Of a DNA stretch of 64,000 nt, positions 47,801 through 56,787 are shown one piece after another. Every line of letters begins with the position of its first letter. Within the stretch, counting starts at the first letter, position 1. The stretch is taken from assembly GCA_046327915.1 (NCBI GenBank), contig JAXLXO010000013.1, forward strand, positions 95,317 to 159,316, given 5' to 3'. The notes beneath the pieces were generated by a model that saw only the letters and a list, made by a program, of their open reading frames with translations, did no database searches and was not told where the DNA came from. Position numbers and translations under genes: made by a program. Source of the stretch: VGTK01 sp046327915. GTDB taxonomy: Bacteria; Desulfobacterota; Binatia; UBA12015.

Positions 47801-48325
47801 TCAGGGGCCGGTCGGCCCCAGCTCCCGTGCCCCCCGCCCGACCTGGCGCATCTTCGCCGCCAGCAGCTGCCGCACCACCGGGCGCCGGAAGTACGGGATC
47901 AGCTCGTTGACCGGCACCGTCACGCCCTCCTCGTCCTCGCGGACGTTCCAGCCGAGCTCGTCGGCGAGCAGGCGGAGCTGCGGGACGGTCACGTCGGAGC
48001 CCTTGAGGAGCTTCTTCAGGTTCGCCTTGGCGAGCCGGATCGCCTGGTGCTCGCCGGCGACCTGCGCGCGCTCGGCGCGGTAGTCGACGATCTCCTCGAG
48101 GATCTGGGCCGCGAGCCGCTTCTCCGGCGGGCTGCTCGGCCGGACGTTGCCGAGCTCCTTCCTCGCCTGCGCGAGCGTCAGGCCGGTCTCGCCGGGAAAC
48201 GCCGCGGCGAGCGCGGCGTCGGCCGCGGCGCGCGTGTAGCCGCACTCGACGGCGTCGGCGGCACACAGCGGCACGTGGCCGAAGGCCTGCCACTTGTCGG
48301 GGACGAACTCGTTCTTCGCGGCCAT
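47801..48325 (-). CDS. Conserved-looking hypothetical protein
   Basis: This is 174 residues with no signal peptide or membrane segment. AAKNEFVPDKWQAFGHVPLC, a mid-protein RLAAQILEEIVDYRAERAQV and the late ELIPYFRRPVVRQLLAAKMR are structured, charged and helix-rich. The composition fits the host. I do not recognise a family. It stands divergently from the CoA-transferase gene, 95 bases away. The last residues (GRGARELGPTGP) look like read-through. Confidence 0.5.
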   Translation of the reverse strand: MAAKNEFVPDKWQAFGHVPLCAADAVECGYTRAAADAALAAAFPGETGLTLAQARKELGNVRPSSPPEKRLAAQILEEIVDYRAERAQVAGEHQAIRLAKANLKKLLKGSDVTVPQLRLLADELGWNVREDEEGVTVPVNELIPYFRRPVVRQLLAAKMRQVGRGARELGPTGP

Positions 48326-48420
48326 CCCGCGTTCCTACCAGATCGGCGCGCGGCGCCAAGATTGCATCCCGCCGGGACTGCCCCTAACGTCGCGGCGTCA
48401 ATGAAGGAGGAGCGACGAGA

Positions 48421-49671
48421 ATGACGACGAACGGCGCCGGCGACGGCAAGCTTCTGGCGGGGGTGCGCATCATCGAGAGCGCGATGCTCGGACCCGCCGC
48501 GGTGGGCATGAACCTCGCGGACCTCGGCGCCGAGGTCATCAAGGTGGAGGCCCCGGGCGGCGACTACGTGCGCAAGATGGCGTTCCCGATCGTCGACGGC
48601 ATCTCGCTGCTGCACTGGCACCTGAACCGCGGCCGCAAGAGCATCAGCATCGACCTCCGCAAGCCCGAGGGCGTCGAGGTCTACCTCGAGCTGCTGCGCG
48701 GCGCGGACGCGGTCATCGAGGCGATGCGTCCGGGCGCGCTCGCGCGCCGCGGCCTGACCTTCGAGAAGATGCTGGAGGTCAATCCGAAAATCGTCTTCTG
48801 CACCATCTCGGGCTACGGCATGACCGGCCCGTACAAGGACATGCCGAGTCACGGCATCGCCTACGACGCGTGGGCCGGCGTCGCGCGTCCGGCGATCAAC
48901 GAGCACGGCATGCCGACGATCCCGAGCTACACCGCGGTCGGCATCAACGCGGGTCCGCTCTACGCGGCGCTCGGCATCCTCGCCGGCATCATCCGCGCGC
49001 GCGCGACCGGCAAGGGCTGCCGCTTCGAGGTCGCGCAGAGCGACGCCGCCGCCGCGTTCAACTGGAACGGCATCGAGGGCAACAAGGCCTACGAGCGTCC
49101 CGAGGACGAGGTCACCGGCAACGACGGCGACGGCAAGGGCGAGCGCCGTCCGGTCGGCGACAACAGCATGACCGAGTCCGTCCGCTACCAGATGTACCGC
49201 TCGAAGGACGGCATGGTCCTCTTCATGGCCTCGGAGCGCGAGTTCTGGAAGAACTTCGCCTACGGCGTCGGCCGCCCGGAGCTGTACGACAACAAGCCCG
49301 GCGCCAAGTACGCCGACCACGCCCGCGGCGACCTCGAGCTGCGGCGCACTCTCGGCGAGATCTTCGCGACGAAGACCACCGCCGAGTGGCTCGAGTTCGG
49401 GCTGAAGGTCAACACCCCGATCTGCGTCGTGAACGACGTCAAGACCATCACGAAGGACCCGCAGTTCAAGGACCGCCTGCCGATGCGGCCGTACCAGGAG
49501 GCCGGCACGGACCTCATGCCGTCGCCGATCAAGCTGATCGGCGAGGAGCTGCCGCAGCTCTCGAAGGCGCCGGTGGTGCCGGGCTGCGACACCGAAGAGG
49601 TCCTGTCGAAGCTGCTCGGCTACGACGCGGCGAAGATCGCGAAGCTGAAGTCCGCGGGCGTTCTCGATTGA
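48421..49671 (+). CDS. Class III (CaiB/BaiF-family) acyl-CoA transferase
   Basis: This 416-residue protein opens with VRIIESAMLGPAAVGMNLAD, then LGAEVIKVEAPGGDYVRKMA, the standard CaiB/BaiF CoA-binding fold. LNRGRKSISIDLRKPEGVEV has the R-K-S-x-x-L-D motif. IVFCTISGYGMTGPYKDMPS and SHGIAYDAWAGVARPAINEH, with the catalytic Asp in AYDAWAG, are typical. It moves CoA between carboxylic acids through an aspartyl-CoA anhydride. An insertion rich in Asp/Gly (DEVTGNDGDGKGERRP) near residue 225 is longer than in formyl-CoA transferase. The acyl group is unknown. Confidence 0.92.
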   Translation: MTTNGAGDGKLLAGVRIIESAMLGPAAVGMNLADLGAEVIKVEAPGGDYVRKMAFPIVDGISLLHWHLNRGRKSISIDLRKPEGVEVYLELLRGADAVIEAMRPGALARRGLTFEKMLEVNPKIVFCTISGYGMTGPYKDMPSHGIAYDAWAGVARPAINEHGMPTIPSYTAVGINAGPLYAALGILAGIIRARATGKGCRFEVAQSDAAAAFNWNGIEGNKAYERPEDEVTGNDGDGKGERRPVGDNSMTESVRYQMYRSKDGMVLFMASEREFWKNFAYGVGRPELYDNKPGAKYADHARGDLELRRTLGEIFATKTTAEWLEFGLKVNTPICVVNDVKTITKDPQFKDRLPMRPYQEAGTDLMPSPIKLIGEELPQLSKAPVVPGCDTEEVLSKLLGYDAAKIAKLKSAGVLD

Positions 49672-49740
49672 CCGCACGCACCCCGGACAGATGACGTCCT
49701 CACCGGCTCTGCCGGCCACGATGGGATCAAGACGCACCGG

Positions 49741-52074
49741 GTGTTCCAATTGAGGGACGCGGTCGCGGCGGACGGCGAGGGCGACGGCCGAAGCGGCCGC
49801 GGCCTCGCCGTGCTCGCGGTCGCGCTCTGCGTCGCCGCCGCGGCGCTCGCGTACGGCAACGGCCTCTCGAACGACTTCGCGCTCGACGACTCGCACACCA
49901 TCGAGAGCAACGCGTGGGTGCGGAGCCTCGCCAACGTTCCGCGCTACTTCACGGACGCGTCGACGTTCTCGACGCTGCGGACGAACGTCGACTACCGGCC
50001 GCTGCTGCAGACGACCTACGCCGTCGACTACGCGCTCGCGGGCTACGACGTCCGCGTCTGGCGCGCGACCAACCTGCTGCTCCACGTCGTCACCGCGCTC
50101 GCGGTGTTCTTCCTCGGACGGCGGCTCTTCGGCTCGCGCGCCGCGGTGCCGGTGCCGGGCGTGCCGCCCGCGGCGGGCGACGTCGGAGCCCTCGTCGCGG
50201 CGCTGCTCTTCGCCGTGCACCCGATCGGCTCGGGCTGCGTCAATTACATCTCGGCGCGCTCGAGCGGGCTGGTCGCGGCCCTCGTGCTGCCGGCCGTCGT
50301 GCTGTACCTGCGCGCGCTCGCGGACCCGCCGTTGCGCGGCGCGCGTCTCGGGGCGGTCCTGCTGCTCGCGCTGGGCATGCTGACCAAGATCGAGGCGGTG
50401 AGCCTCGTGCCGGTGCTCTTCCTCGCCGATCTGCTGCTCGACCCCGCCAAGCAGGACCGCACGCTCGTGCGCCGGATCGCCGACGGTGCGCTGTGGCGGC
50501 GGCTCGGGCCGTTCGTCGTCGTGGCGCTCGCGCTCGGCGTGCTGTGGTGGTCGCGTACCGGGCTCGCCGACTCGTCGACGCGCGCCGGCGCCGGCGTGAC
50601 CCCGGGCGTCTACCTGCTCACGCAGCTGCGGGCGTGGTGGTACTACGTCGGGCTCCTCGGCGCGCCGCTGGATCTCGTCGCCGACGATCCGACGTATCCT
50701 CTCTCGCACTCGATCCTCGAGCCGCGCGTCCTGCTGGCGCTCGGCGCGTGGATCGCCGTGGTCGTGCTCGCCCTCGCGGCGGCGCGCCGCGTGCCGGCCG
50801 CAGCGTTCCTCGTGCTCGCGTTCTTCGTCTGGCTCGCGCCGCACTCGACCATCGTCCCGCTCGCCGAGCCGGTGAACGAGCACCGGCCGTACCTGCCGCT
50901 GACCGGCGTGGTGCTCCTCGCGAGCGTCGCGCTCGCAGCGGCGGTGTGGCGTGTCGCGGCGCGGCCGCGGACCGTGGTCGCGCTGCTGCTCGCGATCCTG
51001 CTGGTGCCGCTGGTGCTGCTGACGCGCGCGCGCAACCTCGACTGGCGCAACGCCGAGACGCTCTGGGCCGACACTGCGCGCAAGGCACCCGCCTCGCCGC
51101 GCGCGCAGATGAACTACGGCCTCGCGCTCATGCGGCGCGGCGCGTACGCCGACGCGGAGGCGCGCTTCCGCGAAGCGGCGCGCCTCGCGCCGGGATACGC
51201 GCTCGCGCAGACCAATCTCGGCATCGTGCTGGCGGCGCAGGGACGGGACGACGACGCGCGGCACGCCTTCGACGCGGCGGTCGCGATCGCGCCGTCGAGC
51301 GACGCACCGTACTACTGGCGCGGACGCTTTCGCGCGCAGCGCGGCGAGAGCGACGCGGCGATCGCCGACTTCGAGCAGGCGGCGCGCTTCTCCGCCGCGC
51401 CCTTCCGCGAGTGGTCGGCGCTCGCCGAGCTGCTGCAGGACGCGGGGCGCAACGACGAGGCGGATGCGTACGCCGCGCGGGCGGCGACCATCGACGCGGC
51501 GAGCGTGCCGCGCGAGCGCGCGGAGTTCCGCGCGACGGTGCTCGCGAACGCGCACCCGCGAGCGTCCGCCACCGCCGGCACCGCGCCGCCGGCCGCCGCG
51601 GCGCCCGACCCGCAGGCGGTCGCGGTGATGAACGACGGCGTCGAGCTGATGCGCGCCGGGCGGCTCGTCGAGGCCGACACGCGCTTCCGCCGCGCGCTCG
51701 AGATCGCGCCGACCTACGACCTCGCGATGACGAACCTCGGCATCGTGCTCGCCGCGCGCGGGCGCATCGGCGAGGCGCACGCGATGCACGATCGTGCGGT
51801 GCAGCTCGCGCCGTCGAGCGACTCGCCGTACTACTGGCGCGGCCGCTTCTTCACCGAGCGCGGCGACCTGGTCCACGCGAGCGCCGACTTCGCGGCGGCG
51901 GTCGATCGCGCGCCGCAGTCGCTGCGCGACCTCGCGGCGCTGGCCGAGACGCTGGTGCGGCTGGACCTGACGGCCGAGGCGGGCGCGATCGCGGCGCGCG
52001 GCGAGCAGATCGACGCGGCGGCGTTCGAGCGCGAGCGCGCGAGCTTCGCCGCGACGGTCGTGCCGCGGCGCTGA
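49741..52074 (+). CDS. TMTC-like polytopic membrane protein with C-terminal TPR repeats
   Basis: From GTG 49741 this is 777 residues. The first 430 form about ten transmembrane helices. Between helices 1 and 2, YGNGLSNDFALDDSHTIESN and NVDYRPLLQTTYAVDYALAG recall TMTC/GT-C O-mannosyltransferase-like proteins, with an acidic DD in the first periplasmic loop. PHSTIVPLAEPVNEHRPYLP is a later conserved loop. Residues about 455-777 are TPR units (MNYGLALMRRGAYADAEARF and TNLGIVLAARGRIGEAHAMH), in two blocks split by a Pro/Ala linker. It may glycosylate exported proteins; catalytic activity is inferred only. Confidence 0.8.
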   Translation: MFQLRDAVAADGEGDGRSGRGLAVLAVALCVAAAALAYGNGLSNDFALDDSHTIESNAWVRSLANVPRYFTDASTFSTLRTNVDYRPLLQTTYAVDYALAGYDVRVWRATNLLLHVVTALAVFFLGRRLFGSRAAVPVPGVPPAAGDVGALVAALLFAVHPIGSGCVNYISARSSGLVAALVLPAVVLYLRALADPPLRGARLGAVLLLALGMLTKIEAVSLVPVLFLADLLLDPAKQDRTLVRRIADGALWRRLGPFVVVALALGVLWWSRTGLADSSTRAGAGVTPGVYLLTQLRAWWYYVGLLGAPLDLVADDPTYPLSHSILEPRVLLALGAWIAVVVLALAAARRVPAAAFLVLAFFVWLAPHSTIVPLAEPVNEHRPYLPLTGVVLLASVALAAAVWRVAARPRTVVALLLAILLVPLVLLTRARNLDWRNAETLWADTARKAPASPRAQMNYGLALMRRGAYADAEARFREAARLAPGYALAQTNLGIVLAAQGRDDDARHAFDAAVAIAPSSDAPYYWRGRFRAQRGESDAAIADFEQAARFSAAPFREWSALAELLQDAGRNDEADAYAARAATIDAASVPRERAEFRATVLANAHPRASATAGTAPPAAAAPDPQAVAVMNDGVELMRAGRLVEADTRFRRALEIAPTYDLAMTNLGIVLAARGRIGEAHAMHDRAVQLAPSSDSPYYWRGRFFTERGDLVHASADFAAAVDRAPQSLRDLAALAETLVRLDLTAEAGAIAARGEQIDAAAFERERASFAATVVPRR

Positions 52075-52166
52075 CGCCGGGCGCGGCGCGCGCCCATTCG
52101 AGCCGCCGCTGTCGTCGCGGGGCAAGCCCGCGGCCGGCGACCGTGCTACCCAAAATCGACGCACGC

Positions 52167-54545
52167 ATGAGAATCCGGAACAGCCTGTCGATCGCGGCCC
52201 TGCTGGGCGCGCTGCTGCTCGCGACGCATCCGGCCTTCGCACAGCCGACGCCCGCCGATGCGCCTTCTCCCGGGGCGTCGCTCGGCGCCGATCTCGGCAA
52301 GGGCGCCGAGGAGGTCACGGCCCGTCTCAAGGACCTCGAGCGCTCGCTGGCCGACGTGTCCGCGGTCGAGGCGCTCGAGACCGAGGTCACGGGGTACACG
52401 CACCGCACCGCGACGCACTGGCACGAGACTTCGCGACAGCTCGCGCGCAACCTGCGCACCACCGCGCTCGACTCGCTGACGGCCTACTGGCAGGCGCTGC
52501 ACAACGATCTCCAGGACGTCGACGCGCGCGTGCGCGCCCGCATCGAGCGTCGCGAGGCGGAGCTCGCGTCGCTCAGGTCGATGCACGACGCGTGGACGCA
52601 CATGCTCGAGACCGCGCGTGCGGCGCACGCGCCGGCGGCGGTGATCGACCACGTCGAGAGCACCATCGCGGCGATCGACCGCACCGCGCCGCGCCTCGAG
52701 CAGCGGCGCGCGAGCCTGCTGGTGATGCAGAACGCGATCGCGCGCGCCTTCCAGCACTGCGCGGACGCGCTCGCGCGGATCGCGGACGCGCGCACCGATG
52801 CGCTCGCCCGCGTGCTGACGCCGCAGGAGCCGCCGCTGTGGCGGGCGGTGACCGATCCCGCCGCCACCTCGTGGAGCGGCGCCGGCTTCGAGGCCGACCT
52901 CGGCGCGAAGCTCGACACCATCGCCGTGTACCTCGGGGCCTATCGCGGACGGCTCGTGCTGTCGGTGCTGGTGATCCTGCTGCTGATCGTCCTGCTGCGC
53001 TGGATGAGCCGGCGGCTCGCCGCGGCGACCGCGCACGACGACGCGGCGGCGCGGCCGATCGCGTTCCGCACGCCGATCGCGTCGGCGGTTCTGGTCGGAC
53101 TGCTGGTCACGGTGCCGCTGCGCGTCTCGCCGCCCTACGAGTTCCAGCAGCTGATGCTCGTCGTGCTGCTGGGCGCGTCCGCGTTCGTGCTGCGCCCGAT
53201 GGTCTCGCCGCGCGTCCGGGCAGGGCTGCTCGCGGCGTGCGCGGTGTTCGCGATCACGCTGCTCGTGCAGCTGCTCGAGCCGGCGCCGCGCGTCGAGCAG
53301 CTTCTGCTGATGCTCGAGATGAGCGCGATGGCGGGGCTGCTGCTGTGGGGCGCGCGCCAGATGCAGACCGTCGACGACGAGCCGTTCCTGCGCACGGCCA
53401 TGCGCTCGCTCGCGTTCGTGTTCGTCGTCGGCTGCGGCCTGTCGGCACTCGCGGCGGCGCTCGGCTACCTCGACCTCGCCGACCTGCTCGGCGTCGGGCT
53501 GCTGATCGCGCTGCTGCTCGCGGTCGGATTGCTCGCCGTCCGCGTCGCGATCGACGACGTGGTCGCCGTCGTGCTGACGCACGGACCGATCTCGCGGCTG
53601 CGCACCGTGGCGCAGCACCGGCGGGCGATCGAGCGCGGTCTGCGCTCGTCGTTCGACCTGCTGATCCTCGCCGTCTGGGCGTGGATCATCCTCGGCCGCT
53701 TCCAGGTCCGCCAGCCGCTGCTGGACGGCGTGGACGCCGTGCTCGGCGCGACGCTGCGCGCCGGCGGTCTCGAGCTGCCGCTGGGACAGGTGCTGGCGTT
53801 CGTCGCGGTGCTCGCGGCGGTCGTGGTCGGCACGCGCCTCGTCGTGGTGCTGCTCGAGGAGGACGTCTTCTCGCGCATGACGCTGCCGCGCGGCGTGCCG
53901 TACGCGCTGTCGACGCTCACGCGCTACTCGCTGCTGCTCGCGGGCTTCCTGATGGCGCTCGGCGCGCTCGGGCTCGACCTGACGCGCATCACCGTGCTCG
54001 TCAGCGCGCTGGGACTCGGCCTCGGCTTCGGACTGCAGCAGATCATGAACAACTTCGTGTCCGGCCTGATCCTGCTCTTCGAGCGTCCGGTGCAGGTCGG
54101 CGACTCGATCCAGATGGACGGGCTCAAGGGCGACGTGCTGCGCATCGGCATCCGCTCGAGCACGGTGCGGACGGGGCAGGGCGCCGAGGTGATCGTCCCG
54201 AACTCGAAGCTCATCGAGGAGAAGGTCACCAACTGGACGCTGTCCGACCGCAGGCGGCGCTGCGAGCTCGACCTGAGCGTCGCCGCCGACGACGACGTGG
54301 AGCGCGTCATGCGCACCGTCGTCGAGATCGCGCAGCACCATCCGAAGGTGATCGCGACGCCGGCTCCCGAGGCGCTGCTGGTCCGCCTCGGCCGCAAGTC
54401 CAACCACTACCAGCTGCGCTTCTGGACCGACGGCAGCGGCTGGGCGCGCGTGTGCAGCGACCTCGCGGTCGAGCTGCACCGCAGCCTGCGCGGCGTGCGG
54501 ACGCTCGATCCGACGGCGCCGCCGGCGCCGCCCGCGAAGCGCTAG
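52167..54545 (+). CDS. MscS-family mechanosensitive channel, large (MscK-like)
   Basis: ATG 52167 gives 792 residues; a GTG at 52143 is an alternative. Signal peptide: SIAALLGALLLATHPAFA. A periplasmic helical region runs to about residue 265, followed by a row of transmembrane helices. The pore region LGLGLGFGLQQIMNNFVSGL, then ILLFERPVQVGDSIQMDGLK, is the MscS core signature. A C-terminal beta/alpha domain ends in Pro-rich sequence. It would open under membrane tension in osmotic downshift. An IS481-type element begins one base after its TAG stop codon. Confidence 0.9.
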   Translation: MRIRNSLSIAALLGALLLATHPAFAQPTPADAPSPGASLGADLGKGAEEVTARLKDLERSLADVSAVEALETEVTGYTHRTATHWHETSRQLARNLRTTALDSLTAYWQALHNDLQDVDARVRARIERREAELASLRSMHDAWTHMLETARAAHAPAAVIDHVESTIAAIDRTAPRLEQRRASLLVMQNAIARAFQHCADALARIADARTDALARVLTPQEPPLWRAVTDPAATSWSGAGFEADLGAKLDTIAVYLGAYRGRLVLSVLVILLLIVLLRWMSRRLAAATAHDDAAARPIAFRTPIASAVLVGLLVTVPLRVSPPYEFQQLMLVVLLGASAFVLRPMVSPRVRAGLLAACAVFAITLLVQLLEPAPRVEQLLLMLEMSAMAGLLLWGARQMQTVDDEPFLRTAMRSLAFVFVVGCGLSALAAALGYLDLADLLGVGLLIALLLAVGLLAVRVAIDDVVAVVLTHGPISRLRTVAQHRRAIERGLRSSFDLLILAVWAWIILGRFQVRQPLLDGVDAVLGATLRAGGLELPLGQVLAFVAVLAAVVVGTRLVVVLLEEDVFSRMTLPRGVPYALSTLTRYSLLLAGFLMALGALGLDLTRITVLVSALGLGLGFGLQQIMNNFVSGLILLFERPVQVGDSIQMDGLKGDVLRIGIRSSTVRTGQGAEVIVPNSKLIEEKVTNWTLSDRRRRCELDLSVAADDDVERVMRTVVEIAQHHPKVIATPAPEALLVRLGRKSNHYQLRFWTDGSGWARVCSDLAVELHRSLRGVRTLDPTAPPAPPAKR

Positions 54546-54546
54546 G

Positions 54547-55557
54547 TGTCGTTGCTCTGAACGTTGTTCACCCGGGGCCTTCTGAGGCAGAGGTTTCGTA
54601 CCCCTACGAACCCACAACCCCAGAAGGAAGCTCCCCGAGTGAGAACGCATCGTAACGCAAGACGACCCCGAAGGGCAGAGCTGATGGTCCAGCGAGTGAC
54701 GGGCTCGGCTGGACGACCAAGGACGCGGCCTGGCGAGCGGGGTGAGCACGCGGACTGTCTACAAGTGGATCTTGCGTCATCGAGCGGGCGGTATCGTGGC
54801 GCTGGAAGATGGCGCTTCGACGCCGCTAGCCGTCCGCACCGCCGGCGGCTGGAGAAGTGATCGAGAGCTGCGCGGCAGGCGCAGGCGCTCCCGCGATTGC
54901 GCGAAAGACCGGGATTGCACGGTCGACCGTGGGCAACGTGCTGCGCCGTCACGGCGGGGCCGACTGCCGCTGGAGGAGAAGCCGCCGATCCGCCGCTACG
55001 AGCGCGAGCGGCCTGGCGAGCTGGTGCACGTCGACACGAAAGCCTTGGGCCGCATAGGCCAGATCGGCCACCGCATCAGGGATCCGGCAGCATCGCACGC
55101 GGAATCGGCTGGGATCACGTGCACGGTGCATCGACGACGCGAGCCGACTGGCGTACGTCGAGATCTTGCCGACGCAGCAGCAGGTCGATGCGGTGGGATT
55201 CATGCGACGCGCGGTCGAGTGGTTTGCGGCACGAGGCGTGCGCATCGAGCGGATCATGACGGACAACGGATCCGCGTATCGGTCGCAGGCGTTTCGCGAC
55301 TTTGCTCAGCGCTCGGCGCGCGGCACATTCGAACACGCCGTACACGCCGCGAACCAACGGCAAGGCCAACGCTTCATCCAGACGATGATGCGGAGTGGGC
55401 GTATGCGAGCCGTACCGAACGTCGGGCTGGCGGCGACGCGCTCAAGCCGTGGCTCGGCTACTACAACCAACGGCGTCCGCACTCAGCGCTGAGAGACCAG
55501 TCTCCGATGACCAGACTTCAGAGGGCTGCGGCGTGAACAACGTACTGGGCAGCGACA
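54547..55557 (+). mobile_element. Decayed IS481-family insertion sequence
   Basis: The ends are 25-base inverted repeats differing at four positions; both start TGTCG and share ACGTTGTTCAC. The flanks read GCTAGG (54541-54546) and CCTAGG (55558-55563), consistent with an NCTAGN target. The TAG of the left flank is the stop codon of the MscS gene. The transposase inside has several frameshifts, so the element cannot move on its own. Confidence 0.85.
54639..55536 (+). pseudogene. IS481-family transposase, multiply frameshifted
   Basis: Pieces in different frames line up with one IS481 transposase. VRTHRNARRPRRAELMVQRV is the N-terminus. GVSTRTVYKWILRHRAGGIV is the first helix-turn-helix, IARKTGIARSTVGNVLRRHG the second, and PPIRRYERERPGELVHVDTK holds the first catalytic Asp. 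RLAYVEILPTQQQVDAVGFM, then IERIMTDNGSAYRSQAFRDF, holds the second Asp, and ALKPWLGYYNQRRPHSALRD is the C-terminus. At least four frame changes separate these pieces. The reading order is intact, so decay was by small indels, not deletion. Confidence 0.88.
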
Positions 55558-55642
55558 CCTAGGGCGCCGTCGCCGGGCGAGGCATCGCCGGCCGCGAAAA
55601 AAACGCTTCCCCGGCGCGGGGCGCAGAGGCATCCTGCGCCGC

Positions 55643-55765
55643 ATGACTCCCCACGCCACCCTCGCGGCCGCTCAGGCCCTGCTCGGGATCACGCTGCTCG
55701 CGTTTCTTCCGCTCGTCCTCGTCACGCTGCTGCGTCCGATCCGCGAAACGCGGCGCCGGCGCTGA
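55643..55765 (+). CDS. Possible 40-residue single-helix membrane peptide
   Basis: ATG 55643 opens MTPHATLAAAQALLGITLLA, then FLPLVLVTLLRPIRETRRRR and a TGA. One strong transmembrane helix is followed by a basic tail, which predicts an N-out/C-in small membrane protein. No clear ribosome-binding site is seen. Codon use fits the host. It may be real, but there is no family support. Confidence 0.35.
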   Translation: MTPHATLAAAQALLGITLLAFLPLVLVTLLRPIRETRRRR

Positions 55766-55789
55766 GCGCGCGCGGCATGCGCGCGAAGG

Positions 55790-56644
55790 TCAGCCGCGCA
55801 TGCCCTTGATCGAGTCCTCGCCGAAGAAGCGCACCATCATCGAGTCGATGCGCGGGCCGCGCCGCAGCGTGTGGCCGCCGTCGATCGCGAAGCACTGTCC
55901 GGTCACCCAGGTCGACTCGGGGCCGGCGAGGTAGCGCACGCCGCCCGCGATGTCGTCGACGTTGCCGAGGCGCTTGATCGGCATCTGGTCCATGTAGTCG
56001 TCGACGATCGACGTGTCGTCGGTGAGCGGCATCGCCATGTCGGTCGGCACGAGGCCGGGACGCACGGCGTTGCAGCGGATGCCGAAGCCGCCGAGCTCGT
56101 CCGCCGCGCAGCGGATCAGCATCTCGACGCCCGCCTTGCTCGCGCAGTACGGCGACATGAAGCGGTGCGTGAGCGGACCCGCGATCGACGAGATCGCGAC
56201 GATCGAGCCGCCGCCGCCCTGCGACATCGCGAGGCCGGCGTGCTTGATGGTGAGGAACGTGCCGGTCATGTTCGTGTCGACCGCGTAGCGCCACATCTCG
56301 ATGCTGGTCGAGAAGATCGGGCCGCCCGCGCCGGCGCCCGCGTTGGCGACCGCGATGTCGAGCTTGCCGGTCGGCTTCCTCGCGAGCTCGACCGCGGCGA
56401 TCACCTGCGCCTCGTCGGTGACGTCGCAGGTGGTGTACTGCACCGTCGCGCCGCCGCGGGCTTCCGCCGCGAGGCCCGCCGCAGCGGTCTTCAGCTTGTC
56501 CTCGCTGCGTCCGACGATGGTCACGTGCGCGCCGTCGCGCAGCAGGTGCCGCGCGCAGCCCAGCCCGATGCCGCTGCCCCCGCCCGTCACGATCGCCGAC
56601 ATTCCCGCCAGCGCCAGCTTCGAACCGTCCTGTCGATCACTCAC
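55790..56644 (-). CDS. Short-chain dehydrogenase/reductase
   Basis: GTG 56644, with GGGAGGA about 8 bases upstream, gives 284 residues. MSAIVTGGGSGIGLGCARHL is the cofactor loop, and IVGRSEDKLKTA, with an Arg after the second strand, suggests NADP. DIAVANAGAGAGGPIFSTSI replaces NNAG by ANAG. ISSIAGPLTHRFMSPYCASK carries Ser-Tyr-Lys, and VRPGLVPTDMAMPLTDDTSI the substrate loop. The C-terminal HTLRRGPRIDSMMVRFFGED extends slightly beyond the usual end. The type resembles SDRs in steroid or fatty-acyl catabolism; the substrate is open. Confidence 0.9.
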   Translation of the reverse strand: MSDRQDGSKLALAGMSAIVTGGGSGIGLGCARHLLRDGAHVTIVGRSEDKLKTAAAGLAAEARGGATVQYTTCDVTDEAQVIAAVELARKPTGKLDIAVANAGAGAGGPIFSTSIEMWRYAVDTNMTGTFLTIKHAGLAMSQGGGGSIVAISSIAGPLTHRFMSPYCASKAGVEMLIRCAADELGGFGIRCNAVRPGLVPTDMAMPLTDDTSIVDDYMDQMPIKRLGNVDDIAGGVRYLAGPESTWVTGQCFAIDGGHTLRRGPRIDSMMVRFFGEDSIKGMRG

Positions 56645-56787
56645 CTTGCGTTCCTCCCGAATGGTACGTGCGCGCGCCACGATGCGGGTCGCGGACGCCG
56701 CGGTCAATCATTGACACCCCTCGGCGGGGATGATCGTCTGCGCGGGCCGGAGCGCCGTCCCCGACCGCTCCGGTGCACTTCGCGCCC

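Noticed and set aside
48178..52242. Very long open frame on the minus strand opposite the CoA-transferase and TPR genes
   Set aside because: It is the antisense shadow of two well-supported genes in G+C-rich DNA. The translation is Arg/Ala/Asp-rich with no family resemblance.
52146..54749. Long minus-strand open frame opposite the MscS gene
   Set aside because: Low-complexity His/Arg/Gln-rich shadow with no motif. The plus-strand frame has the MscS signature.
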